From contig CAJWXO010000007.1 in NCBI GenBank assembly GCA_913049755.1, forward strand, positions 1-25,798: a stretch of 25,798 nt of DNA, given 5' to 3'. The first letter of the stretch is position 1, and the number at the start of each line of letters is the position of its first letter. The notes beneath the pieces were generated by a model. The model saw nothing but the letters and a program-made list of their open reading frames with translations. It searched no databases and was not told where the DNA came from. The stretch comes from an uncultured Cryomorphaceae bacterium (GTDB taxonomy: Bacteria; Bacteroidota; Bacteroidia; Flavobacteriales; Schleiferiaceae). Shown piece after piece: positions 9,608 through 18,042 of the stretch. The translations under genes and the position numbers were made by a program.

Positions 9608-9638
9608 TTTTTCATAAAACGTTTCCCGAGTATATTTG
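9608..9638 (+). promoter_or_regulatory. Bacteroidota-type promoter of the tetR-led efflux operon
   Basis: TATATTTG at 9631-9638 is a perfect TAnnTTTG -7 element. TTTT at 9608-9611 stands in for the -33 TTTG, exactly 19 nt upstream. Transcription would begin near 9643-9646, leaving a leader of about 45 nt before the tetR ATG at 9689. The leader contains the 15-bp palindrome at 9656-9670. Confidence 0.6.
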
Positions 9639-9655
9639 CCCATTATTTCTTGACA

Positions 9656-9670
9656 TTTGTTCAGAACAAA
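9656..9670. promoter_or_regulatory. Candidate TetR operator, 15-bp perfect palindrome
   Basis: TTTGTTC-A-GAACAAA is a perfect inverted repeat with 7-bp arms around one base. It sits about 10-25 nt downstream of the predicted transcription start and 18 nt before the tetR ATG. TetR-family repressors commonly bind short palindromes at their own promoter, so autoregulation of the tetR-tolC-adaptor-pump operon is the natural reading. Binding is inferred, not shown. Confidence 0.5.
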
Positions 9671-9688
9671 AAGAGTTTAAATATCACC

Positions 9689-10321
9689 ATGTCTCAAAAT
9701 TCCTGTTCATTAATTTGCGAAAGAGCAATGAGACTTTTCCAACGTTTCGGACTCAAGGCCGTAACAATGGACGATCTTTCAAAGGAAATGTCTATTAGTA
9801 AAAAAACACTTTATACTTTTTTCCAGAACAAGTCAGACCTTGTAGACCAAGCAATTCGGGAAAAAATGAAATCTCATAAAAATGAGCTGAATTCAATTAA
9901 AAAAGCAAAAAAAAATGCAATTGAAGAAATTCTAGCCAATCATTCCATGTTAATTAATATTATCGAACAATTTGGAAAGAATTTTTTTGCGCTCCGCAAG
10001 TATTATCCCTCAACTTTTGATTGGGCCTCTCATCAGCGAAAAAATACGATCATAAAATCTTGCAAGGCTAATCTTGAGCGTGGAATATCAGAAGGCATTT
10101 ATAAAAGTGATATTGATATCGAAAAAATAAGTCTTTTAAGGTATTTCTCCCTTACTGGAATTACAGAAGACGAGACCTTATCTGAATCCCCAGAATTAAG
10201 GAATTCTTTGTTGAACAAAAGTCTTGTGATGCATCTTCAATATATAGCCACAAAAAGAGGTATCACGTGCCTAAACAATACTTTACAGTTAAATAAAAAT
10301 GCCAAATCTTTTCTCATATGA
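9689..10321 (+). CDS. TetR/AcrR family transcriptional regulator of the efflux operon
   Basis: 210 residues from ATG 9689. The N-terminal TetR DNA-binding domain (about residues 5-55) shows 'ERAMRLFQRFGLKAVTMDDLSKEMSISKKTLYTFFQNKSDLV', the standard helix-turn-helix pattern with G-x-K-x-V-T-MDDL and KKTLYxFFxNK. The C-terminal ligand-binding part is divergent. A TTG at 9650 is in frame upstream, but the extra 13 residues do not resemble the family and the ATG gives a normal TetR N-terminus. The stop overlaps the ATG of the TolC-like gene (ATGA at 10318-10321), so the regulator is translationally linked to the pump it probably represses. The inducer is unknown. Confidence 0.9.
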   Translation: MSQNSCSLICERAMRLFQRFGLKAVTMDDLSKEMSISKKTLYTFFQNKSDLVDQAIREKMKSHKNELNSIKKAKKNAIEEILANHSMLINIIEQFGKNFFALRKYYPSTFDWASHQRKNTIIKSCKANLERGISEGIYKSDIDIEKISLLRYFSLTGITEDETLSESPELRNSLLNKSLVMHLQYIATKRGITCLNNTLQLNKNAKSFLI

Positions 10322-11688
10322 AGAAAATAATTTTATCTATCCTCTTTTTACCATTAATATGTTTAGGACAAACCGGAACCTCCGGAACTTATATTGCCAA
10401 GTCCATTAAAAATCTAAGCTTTCAAAATGCTGTAGACCTTGCATTAGAAAATAATGCCAATGTAAAAGTTCAATCTTTAGAACGAAAAGCCGCAAAAAAA
10501 ATTATATATCAAAATATAGCTCTTGGACTTCCTAGCGTCTCAATTGGGCAAAACTATACTGACAATATTAAACTCCCAGCTCAATTTTTTGATATTGATC
10601 AAGATGGTATTCAAGACAAATTGCAATTTGGTAATCGTTACAATGCTGTCGGGGGTATAGGTGTGAATCAACTGGTCTTTGACGGATCTTATATTGCAGC
10701 TGTTTTAGCTTCTAAAGTTTTGACTGACAAGGCGCAAGAAAATTTTGAAAAGTCTCTACTCGAAGCAAGAAGAGATGTTTCTCAAGCATACCATTTGAGT
10801 ATTGTTCTCAAGCGAAACCAAAAAGCTCTTAAAGAAACTTTAAAAAGTACTGAAGAGAGTTTGACAAGCTTGACTGCGATGTATGAAGAAGGGTTCATTG
10901 AAAAGCAAGAGGTAGATCAACTTGATTTGATTGTTAAGAATATTCAAATCAATTCTGTCAACTTAAAAAGCCAGATTTTCATAACTCATCAACTCTTAAT
11001 ACTTCATTGTGGGCTGCCCCCTGAAACTCAACTAGAGCTAACCTCATCAATCGAGTCACTTTTGATTTCAGCTGATGCAAGTAAAGCTTTACTTACCCAA
11101 GGTTTTGATGCGGCAGATCATGTGGACTTTCGATTAATGAAAACAAATCGCGTAGGGCAATATCTCAATGTTCAAAACGAAAAAATCAAATTTCTTCCTA
11201 AAGTGTATGCTGGATATAATTTTAATCGACAATTTGTGAGTGAAGCGGCAAATGTTTTTGATCCCAACGGGTTACAGGCTAATAATGTAAATTTTTCATC
11301 ATGGAATTTATCTGCATCTCTCCCAATATTCAATTCTGGAGGACGTATAGCTAAAATTCAAGAAGAGCAGATAAAACTTAAGGAGTTAGACATTCTTTTG
11401 AACAACACTAAATTGGCATTGATCTTAAATCACAATCAAGCTCGATCTGAATATTCAAATGCTTTAAAAATATTTCAGCTTCAATTAAAAAGTGTAGAGG
11501 TATCAAAACGGATATTATATAACTCAGAGGCAAAATTAATTGAAGGCACAATTTCATCAATGGATTTTGCCCAGGCTTCTAATCAATACCAAGAGTCAAT
11601 AACATCGATGTTGCAAGCTGCAAATAACACTTTAAACAAGAAGGTGTCTCTTGAAATCTCTCTAGGCAAATACCGGTTAAAAAATTAA
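10318..11688 (+). CDS. TolC-family outer membrane efflux protein
   Basis: 456 residues with a signal peptide (MKKIILSILFLPLICLGQ, cut near residue 18). Two TolC/OEP repeats follow, each with long amphipathic helices: 'LSFQNAVDLALENNANVKVQSLERKAAKKII' opens the first, and 'SAKLIEGTISSMDFAQASNQYQESITSMLQAANN'-like helices close the second (about 395-440). 'WNLSASLPIFNSGGRIAKIQEEQIKLKE' is the typical beta-strand/helix junction of the second repeat. It would form the trimeric outer-membrane channel for the RND pump encoded downstream. It begins by ATGA overlap with tetR. Confidence 0.92.
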   Translation: MKKIILSILFLPLICLGQTGTSGTYIAKSIKNLSFQNAVDLALENNANVKVQSLERKAAKKIIYQNIALGLPSVSIGQNYTDNIKLPAQFFDIDQDGIQDKLQFGNRYNAVGGIGVNQLVFDGSYIAAVLASKVLTDKAQENFEKSLLEARRDVSQAYHLSIVLKRNQKALKETLKSTEESLTSLTAMYEEGFIEKQEVDQLDLIVKNIQINSVNLKSQIFITHQLLILHCGLPPETQLELTSSIESLLISADASKALLTQGFDAADHVDFRLMKTNRVGQYLNVQNEKIKFLPKVYAGYNFNRQFVSEAANVFDPNGLQANNVNFSSWNLSASLPIFNSGGRIAKIQEEQIKLKELDILLNNTKLALILNHNQARSEYSNALKIFQLQLKSVEVSKRILYNSEAKLIEGTISSMDFAQASNQYQESITSMLQAANNTLNKKVSLEISLGKYRLKN

Positions 11689-11722
11689 AAAATATCACTA
11701 TCAAATTCGAATAATTTCAAAC

Positions 11723-12865
11723 ATGACAAAACAATTCCTCCCAATAACCCTTCTAGCTATAGCAGCTGCTTCATGCTCTCCGAAATCAGCTGAAACGCCA
11801 ATTGAATCTTTGACCGAAAAAAGAGACTCGCTATCAGCAATTATGGAGATTGTTAGAGCAGAAATGCGTGAGATAGATGATGAGTTAGCTATTCTAGATA
11901 CTACGAGATCATTTTCCAGTGTTACAGTAGTTGATGTTATTAAAGACACATTTACCCATTCATTTAAAGTTTATGGAAATATTAAGTCTGACCAATCCGT
12001 GAAAATATATCCAGAAACTGCAGGTAAAATCGAGGGTATATATGTACGCGGAGGGGATAAAGTAAAATCGGGTCAGTTATTAGCTTCATTAGATGCTGAT
12101 GTTTTCAAGGCAACAATAAATGAAGTCGATACTCAATTAAAACTTGCCGAGACAATGTTTAAAAAACAATCTCGGCTTTGGAGTCAAAAAGTAGGAAGTG
12201 AAATGGATTTTCTGCAATCGAAAATGCAATTTGAATCCTTACAAAATCGTCTTCAGACTATTAAAAAACAATTAGAAATGACAGAAATTCGCGCACCTTT
12301 CTCTGGTGTCATAGATAGAGTTTATGCTAAAGCTGGGGAATATGGATCTCCTGGTACGCAAATGCTAAGACTCGTAGGGAATGGGCCTCTAAGTTTAGAG
12401 ATGCAAGTGCCTGAGAATTACATCACAAGTATAAAGAAAGGCCAAAAAGTTAATATGGACTTCACTGCAATAAAAATGAAAAAAGACGGATGGATTTCCC
12501 AGGTAGGAGATTATATAAATCCGAGCAGTAGAACATTTAGCGTATCTGTAAATCTCGCTCAAAACAAGAGTAATAAAGTTATAAAAGACAATATGATGGC
12601 TTCTGTTGAACTTCGAGATTATGTCGCTAATGACGCTATTATGATCCCAAATAAATTAATCCTTCAAGACACTAAAGGAATCAGTTATACATACGTTTTT
12701 ATATTAAAAAACGAAGAACTTGGAACTGTTGAACGTCGTAACCTAAGTTTAGGAAAATCAAATGATGATATGACAGAAATTCTTGAAGGACTTTTAAGAA
12801 CAGATAAAATTATAAATCGTGGAATTCGTTCTGTACAGTCCGGAGAAAATGTAAAAATTTACTAA
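11723..12865 (+). CDS. RND efflux periplasmic adaptor (membrane fusion) lipoprotein
   Basis: 380 residues. A lipoprotein signal ends at AAASC with Cys18, so the adaptor is anchored to the inner membrane by lipid. A short coiled-coil region (about 30-55) precedes the lipoyl/barrel-sandwich half-motif 'AGKIEGIYVRGGDKVKSGQLLASLD', then an alpha-hairpin (about 135-180) and the second lipoyl half 'MTEIRAPFSGVIDRVYAKAGEYGSPG'. The beta-barrel and membrane-proximal domains follow ('MDFTAIKMKKDGWISQVGDYINPSSRTFSVSV'). It links the TolC-like channel to the RND pump. It lies 34 bp after the channel gene and 4 bp before the pump gene. Confidence 0.92.
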   Translation: MTKQFLPITLLAIAAASCSPKSAETPIESLTEKRDSLSAIMEIVRAEMREIDDELAILDTTRSFSSVTVVDVIKDTFTHSFKVYGNIKSDQSVKIYPETAGKIEGIYVRGGDKVKSGQLLASLDADVFKATINEVDTQLKLAETMFKKQSRLWSQKVGSEMDFLQSKMQFESLQNRLQTIKKQLEMTEIRAPFSGVIDRVYAKAGEYGSPGTQMLRLVGNGPLSLEMQVPENYITSIKKGQKVNMDFTAIKMKKDGWISQVGDYINPSSRTFSVSVNLAQNKSNKVIKDNMMASVELRDYVANDAIMIPNKLILQDTKGISYTYVFILKNEELGTVERRNLSLGKSNDDMTEILEGLLRTDKIINRGIRSVQSGENVKIY

Positions 12866-12869
12866 GAGT

Positions 12870-15800
12870 ATGACCGAAGGAAATAATAGTCTCATGAGAA
12901 GATTCGCAATAACGGATTGGGCGGTAAATAATAGGGTCACAGTTGGTGTATTAACTATTATTATTCTAATCGCAGGTTTGATGTCATACCGCGCTATGCC
13001 AGCTGAAAGCTTTCCTGAGATTACTCAACCAACAATATATATTGGAACCCCTTATCCGGGTAACTCTCCAGTTGATATTGAGAGATTAATAACTCGTCCC
13101 TTGGAAAAGGAATTAAATAGTGTTTCGGGCATAGATAAAATCACCTCGACTTCGGTTCAAGGTTATTCTTCGATTCAAGTAGAATTTGATTTTAGCGTTG
13201 AAGTGTCTCAAGCACTTCAAAAGGTTAAAGATAAAGTTGACGCAGCTAGATCATCGCCCGATTTTCCAAATGATTTGCCAGCTGACCCTAATGTTTTTGA
13301 ATTCAATATAAGCGAGTTAATGCCTATTATGAATATCAATTTGTCAGGAGAATATACGAGTGATCAACTGGAGAATTATGCTAAATATCTAAAAGATGAA
13401 ATTGAAGATCTTTCCTCTATCTCTGCCGTTGATATAAGGGGCATTGATAAAAAAGAGGTTCGTATTTTAGTTGACCTCTCTATTATGGAGTCTGTAGATA
13501 TTTCATTTAATGATATTGCAGGAGCAATTCAAAATGAAAATATTTCTATTTCTGGCGGAGACCTCCTGGTTGATGGCTACAGGCGCAACGTAAGAGTTAT
13601 CGGCGAATTTGAATCTTTGACTGATATTGAGGATATCATAGTAAAACATGAAAAGGGAGCAATAGTGTACTTGCGTGATATCGCATCTGTAGAATTTGAT
13701 GAAATTGAACGTGAGTCTTATGCCCGTCAATACAATGATCCAGTAGTTACTTTAGACATAAAAAAGAGGTCTGGAGAAAATCTGATTTTAGCATCAAGAG
13801 ACATCAATGAGATTGTCTCTGCAGCTCAACAAGCCTATTTTCCAAGTAACCTTCTTTTATCAATAACAAATAACCAATCCACCCAAACTAAAAATCAAGT
13901 AAGTGAGTTAGAAAACTCGATCATTTTTGGTGTTTTACTAGTAGTCCTGGTTTTAACTTTCTTCTTAGGTTTAAGAAATGCTTTATTTGTGGGAATTGCG
14001 ATTCCTTTGAGTATGCTTTTGAGCTTTTTCATACTAAACTCAATGGGAGTTACTCTAAATTTCATGGTCCTATTTGCCTTGGTTTTAGCATTGGGAATGC
14101 TTGTTGACAATGGGATTGTAACCGTAGAAAACATATATAGATTTCTGAGCCAGGGATACACTCCTGTTCAAGCAGCAAAACTGGGGGCTGCAGAAGTTGC
14201 AATGCCCATAATAACATCTACAGCAACCACTCTAGCAGCCTTCATTCCTTTAGCTCTTTGGCCAGGAATAATCGGTGAATTCATGAAATTTCTCCCCTAT
14301 ACTCTAATCGTTGTTCTTTCCTCTTCCCTTTTTGTTGCGCTTGTTATAAATCCATCTTTAGCGGCGAGGTTTATGAAGGTTAGCGAGAATAAAATTGGTC
14401 GACCAAAATGGACATCCATTGGCCTTATCCTAGTTGTTTTAGGGTTTGTTTTTAATTATCTAATAGGCGCTACTATTTTTGGTAATATTCAATTTTACTC
14501 AGGACTACTCATTTTAAGTTATTTATATGTTTTTGAACCGGGAACGCAATATTTTCAAACAAAACTATTACCTGCAGTAGAGAAAAAATATACTAGATTA
14601 ATTGAATTTTCCCTTCGTGGAAAAAATGCAAGATCTACTTTCTTTGGCACGGTTGGTCTACTTTTTTTCTCGATCATTCTTCTCTCTGTATTACCTCCAA
14701 AGGTTCTATTCTTCCCGGATTCTCAACCCAATTTAGCAAATATTTTTATTGAGTTACCTGTTGGTACAGATATCCAAGAAACCAATATTGTAACATTGGA
14801 ATTGGAAAAAGAGATTTCCAATATACTAGAGTCCTACACCTATAATAAAGATGGAGAAAACTATAATTATATGGTTGAATCCATTATTGCGCAAGTTGGT
14901 AAAGGAACCAGTGATCCGAATCAAGGGCCAGACAATGCGGCCACTCCGCATAAATCTAAAATTGTTGTGGCTTTTCGTGAAACGAAATATCGCATAGACG
15001 CTACAGGGAATCCTGTATTAAGCTCTGATGTTTTAAATCTTCTAAGAGATAAAGTTTCAAATATTCCCGGAGCAATAGTCGTTATTGCAAAAGATGAGCA
15101 AGGTCCACCTCAAGGTCCACCTATCAATATTGAACTATCAGGATTAGACTACGTTGAAGTTTTAGCTGTGGCCCAGGATGTGAAAAGATATATAAAAAGT
15201 TCGGCTATAAAGGGATACGACGAACTAAAAGTAGATGTAGAATCTGGAAAGCCGGAATTGCCTATTTACGTTGATCGCGCCAAAGCGAGAAGTTTAGGTG
15301 TGTCTACAGGTCAAATTGGTGATGCCCTGAGAACCGCCTTATTTGGTAAAGAAATAAGCCGCTTCAAAAATGATGAAGATGAGTACCCTATAAATATTCG
15401 ACTATCAGATGATTATAGGTACAATCTTGAAAGTTTAATGAATCAAAAAATAACGTTTAGGGATCAGAGCGATGGAAAAATCAAACAGGTTCCGATTAGC
15501 GCAATTGCATCTGCAACTAAATCCTCAACGTTTTCAGCTGTTAAGCGTAAAGATCTAGATAGAGTAATTACCGTATACTCCGGCTTGCAAGAGGGAGCTA
15601 ATGCAAATCAAATTGTTGCCGAGATGAAAGCTTTGCTCTTAAACTACGAGCTCCCTGAAAGTATTTCGCTTTCATTTACAGGACAACAAGAAGAGCAAGC
15701 CAAAGAATTTAGTTTTCTTTCAAAAGCATTATTGGGGGCGGTTTTTATGATCTTTTTAATTATCGTAGGTCAATTTAATTCCGCACGTATACCATTTTTG

Positions 15801-16334
15801 ATTTTAACGACTGTAGTTCTTTCATTAATTGGTGTATTACTGGGGCTTGTTATTTTCCGAATGGACTTTGTGATAATTATGACAATGATTGGCATCATTT
15901 CTCTTGCTGGGGTTGTTGTAAATAATGCTATTGTTTTAGCTGATTATGCGAACCAAGTTATAGCCCGAAAAAAAGTAGATTTGAAATTAAGTATAGAAGC
16001 ATACTTGCCAGTAGATGATCTGGCTGCAGCTTTAGTTCTTGCAGGAAAAACAAGACTTCGGCCGGTACTATTAACAGCAATCACCACTATTTTAGGTCTA
16101 TTACCCCTAGCTACAGGAATGAATTTAAACTTCTACACCCTTATATCTCAAAATGATCTTCAAATTTATTTTGGTGGAGATAATGTTGCATTTTGGGGGC
16201 CTATATGTTGGACAGTTATATATGGTTTGACTTTTGCCACTTTTTTAACTTTAGTCATAGTTCCTGTAATGCTCTATTTATCTGAGGTTGGCAAATCAAG
16301 ACGTTATTGGGCAATAATTGAAAAGGAAGCCTAA
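12870..16334 (+). CDS. RND-family efflux pump, AcrB-like (HAE1-type) inner-membrane transporter
   Basis: 1154 residues. The first helix (about 18-38) is followed by a large periplasmic porter domain ('YPGNSPVDIERLITRPLEKELNSVSGIDKITSTS'), helices 2-6 (about 345-500), a cytoplasmic/extra helix region, the second porter domain (about 600-930), and helices 7-12. Helix 4 reads 'LALGMLVDNGIVTVENIYR': the first Asp of the AcrB Asp407-Asp408 pair is kept and the second is Asn, as in many non-AcrB RND pumps. Helix 10 has 'GVVVNNAIVLADY'. It is a proton-driven trimer expelling drugs, lipids or other amphiphiles, substrate unknown. It is the last gene of the tetR-tolC-adaptor-pump operon. Confidence 0.93.
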   Translation: MTEGNNSLMRRFAITDWAVNNRVTVGVLTIIILIAGLMSYRAMPAESFPEITQPTIYIGTPYPGNSPVDIERLITRPLEKELNSVSGIDKITSTSVQGYSSIQVEFDFSVEVSQALQKVKDKVDAARSSPDFPNDLPADPNVFEFNISELMPIMNINLSGEYTSDQLENYAKYLKDEIEDLSSISAVDIRGIDKKEVRILVDLSIMESVDISFNDIAGAIQNENISISGGDLLVDGYRRNVRVIGEFESLTDIEDIIVKHEKGAIVYLRDIASVEFDEIERESYARQYNDPVVTLDIKKRSGENLILASRDINEIVSAAQQAYFPSNLLLSITNNQSTQTKNQVSELENSIIFGVLLVVLVLTFFLGLRNALFVGIAIPLSMLLSFFILNSMGVTLNFMVLFALVLALGMLVDNGIVTVENIYRFLSQGYTPVQAAKLGAAEVAMPIITSTATTLAAFIPLALWPGIIGEFMKFLPYTLIVVLSSSLFVALVINPSLAARFMKVSENKIGRPKWTSIGLILVVLGFVFNYLIGATIFGNIQFYSGLLILSYLYVFEPGTQYFQTKLLPAVEKKYTRLIEFSLRGKNARSTFFGTVGLLFFSIILLSVLPPKVLFFPDSQPNLANIFIELPVGTDIQETNIVTLELEKEISNILESYTYNKDGENYNYMVESIIAQVGKGTSDPNQGPDNAATPHKSKIVVAFRETKYRIDATGNPVLSSDVLNLLRDKVSNIPGAIVVIAKDEQGPPQGPPINIELSGLDYVEVLAVAQDVKRYIKSSAIKGYDELKVDVESGKPELPIYVDRAKARSLGVSTGQIGDALRTALFGKEISRFKNDEDEYPINIRLSDDYRYNLESLMNQKITFRDQSDGKIKQVPISAIASATKSSTFSAVKRKDLDRVITVYSGLQEGANANQIVAEMKALLLNYELPESISLSFTGQQEEQAKEFSFLSKALLGAVFMIFLIIVGQFNSARIPFLILTTVVLSLIGVLLGLVIFRMDFVIIMTMIGIISLAGVVVNNAIVLADYANQVIARKKVDLKLSIEAYLPVDDLAAALVLAGKTRLRPVLLTAITTILGLLPLATGMNLNFYTLISQNDLQIYFGGDNVAFWGPICWTVIYGLTFATFLTLVIVPVMLYLSEVGKSRRYWAIIEKEA

Positions 16335-16401
16335 TTTGATTTTAGTTTTAAAACCAACTCATAACTTATTCATTTAATTACATTTAGGAGTAGGCAGACA
16401 T

Positions 16402-16409
16402 TACTTTTG
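16402..16409 (+). promoter_or_regulatory. dxs -7 promoter element, probable leaderless start
   Basis: TACTTTTG is a perfect TAnnTTTG match, ending exactly 4 nt (ACAT) before the dxs ATG at 16414. With the -7 box centred at -7, transcription would begin at or next to the A of ATG. No good TTTG -33 was found at 19 nt upstream. A taggag-like sequence at 16385-16390 is too far from the ATG to serve as a ribosome site. Confidence 0.45.
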
Positions 16410-16413
16410 ACAT

Positions 16414-18018
16414 ATGCAAGCCATTCCGTCACTTTCTGAATTGAGAAAAATGAATATTGAGTCTCTCGAAAAGGCTTGTATCGACATCCGTGAATTCATT
16501 CTTGATTCGACTTCAGAAAAAGCAGGGCACTTAGCCTCTAGTCTCGGCGTAACTGAGTTGACCATGGCTTTGCACATAGCCCTTGATACCCCAAAAGATA
16601 TTTTATTATGGGATGTTGGTCATCAAGCATATGTGCATAAAGTAATAACAGATCGTGCAGATGTTTTTAAATCTAATCGTAAAAAAAATGGTCCAAGTGG
16701 CTTTCCGAACCGGAATGAATCCAATTTTGATTCTTTTGGTGTGGGACATTCAAGTACTGCACTCTCGGCATTGATTGGATTTGCTAGAGCTGATGTATTA
16801 ATAAAAAGAAATCGTCATAAAGTTGCAGTTGTAGGTGATGGGGCATTTACTGGTGGGATGGTATATGAAGCCATGAATGATGCAGGCTCAAAGGGGGATG
16901 ACATATTATTGATTATTAATGATAACGGTTTTGCTATTGAAGAAAATGTAGGTGCTCTTCATGACTCTGGAGATTATAAAGAATTCTGTACATCTTTAGG
17001 ATGGAATTTTATAGATGGTCATATAAATGGAAACAACATTGCTGAACTTCTTCTTAAGATTAATAAGGCTTTAAAATATAAAGGGCCACGAGTTTTACAT
17101 GTTAAAACAAGTCGACCAACTATTAAAGATCTTGGGCTTTCTGAAAGTTCTCCTGGTCAATTCAATTTCCAAACTCATTTTGCTGAAAAATTAATAGCTC
17201 TAGCTCACAAAGACAATCGAATAATTGCACTTACTGCTGCGATGGCTCAAGGATGCAGCTTAGACCTGTTTAGAGATAAGTTCCCTGAACGTTTCTTTGA
17301 TGTTGGGATAGCAGAACAGCATGTTATAACTCAAGCTGCAGGAATGGCGGCAGCGGGAATGCGACCCATAGTTAATCTGTATTCGACATTTTCTCAAAGA
17401 GCTGTGGACCAATGGATACACGATGTTGCACTGCAAAACTTACCTGTATTACTATGTCTCGATAGAGCTGGAATAGTCGGTGAAGATGGAGCTACACATC
17501 ATGGTGTTTTTGACTTAGCTCTGTATAGCAGCATCCCAAACACTCATATTTGGGCACCAAGAAATAATTTAGAACTTAGAAATGCAATTGATGAAGCGAT
17601 ACAATATGGTGGCCCTTCAATAATCAGGTATCCTAAAGGCAAAGAGATAAAATTACCCAATGCACTTGAGCGAAAAGGTGGGATGGATATCATGCGATTA
17701 GGCCATGAGACCGTTCATTGGTGCTTGGGGCCAACAATTGAAGAAGCACTAATTCATTCAAACCCGTCTGATGCAATTATTGACTTAAGAAAAGCAAAAC
17801 CCATTAATTCAGATATGTTACAATCCTTTTCTAAAACTTATTCTAAATGGGTTATTTGGGAAGATGCACAATCTATTGGAGGTGTGGGGTCACAATTAGC
17901 ATCATGGATTGCGGAAAATAATCCTAATATCCAGTTAATCCCTCAAGGTTATAAAGATCAATTCATTGGACATGGGGACTCAACCGAATTAAAAAAACAA
18001 AATAGGCCTAAAATTTAA
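16414..18018 (+). CDS. dxs: 1-deoxy-D-xylulose-5-phosphate synthase, compact form
   Basis: 534 residues against about 620 in E. coli. It joins pyruvate and glyceraldehyde 3-phosphate with thiamine diphosphate to make DXP, the first step of the MEP isoprenoid pathway. Catalytic features remain: 'AGHLASSLG' with His39; 'WDVGHQAYVHK'; the ThDP motif GDGAFTGG with Asp142, ending at NDN (Asn171); Glu301 in 'IAEQH'; 'DRAGIVGEDGATHHG'; and 'SIIRYPKGKE'. About 60 residues are missing between 'ENVGAL' (residue 182) and Glu301. The loop after 'ENVGAL' is cut to about 8 residues, and the usual KGxGYxPAE segment near residue 233 is replaced by 'SRPTIKDLGLSESS'. The frame is intact. It may still be functional; a divergent thiamine-enzyme role is the alternative. 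Confidence 0.88.
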   Translation: MQAIPSLSELRKMNIESLEKACIDIREFILDSTSEKAGHLASSLGVTELTMALHIALDTPKDILLWDVGHQAYVHKVITDRADVFKSNRKKNGPSGFPNRNESNFDSFGVGHSSTALSALIGFARADVLIKRNRHKVAVVGDGAFTGGMVYEAMNDAGSKGDDILLIINDNGFAIEENVGALHDSGDYKEFCTSLGWNFIDGHINGNNIAELLLKINKALKYKGPRVLHVKTSRPTIKDLGLSESSPGQFNFQTHFAEKLIALAHKDNRIIALTAAMAQGCSLDLFRDKFPERFFDVGIAEQHVITQAAGMAAAGMRPIVNLYSTFSQRAVDQWIHDVALQNLPVLLCLDRAGIVGEDGATHHGVFDLALYSSIPNTHIWAPRNNLELRNAIDEAIQYGGPSIIRYPKGKEIKLPNALERKGGMDIMRLGHETVHWCLGPTIEEALIHSNPSDAIIDLRKAKPINSDMLQSFSKTYSKWVIWEDAQSIGGVGSQLASWIAENNPNIQLIPQGYKDQFIGHGDSTELKKQNRPKI

Positions 18019-18042
18019 TTATCTGTATCCTAGGCTTTTTTT
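18006..18042 (+). terminator. Possible dxs terminator inside the end of trpS
   Basis: GCCTA (18006-18010) can pair with TAGGC (18031-18035), followed by seven T (18036-18042), but the stem is only 5-6 bp with a 20-nt loop. The T-run is also coding for Lys in trpS on the other strand. It is the only hairpin-plus-T candidate for dxs, whose stop directly abuts the trpS stop. Confidence 0.25.

Noticed and set aside
9650..9688. TTG start 13 codons upstream of the tetR ATG
   Set aside because: The added residues do not resemble TetR N-termini, and the stretch contains the operator-like palindrome and lies right after the predicted transcription start. ATG 9689 gives a normal family start.
16414..18018. 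Short dxs as a pseudogene
   Set aside because: The frame is uninterrupted, both ends match the family, and the catalytic residues are kept. The missing length is in internal loops rather than from truncation.
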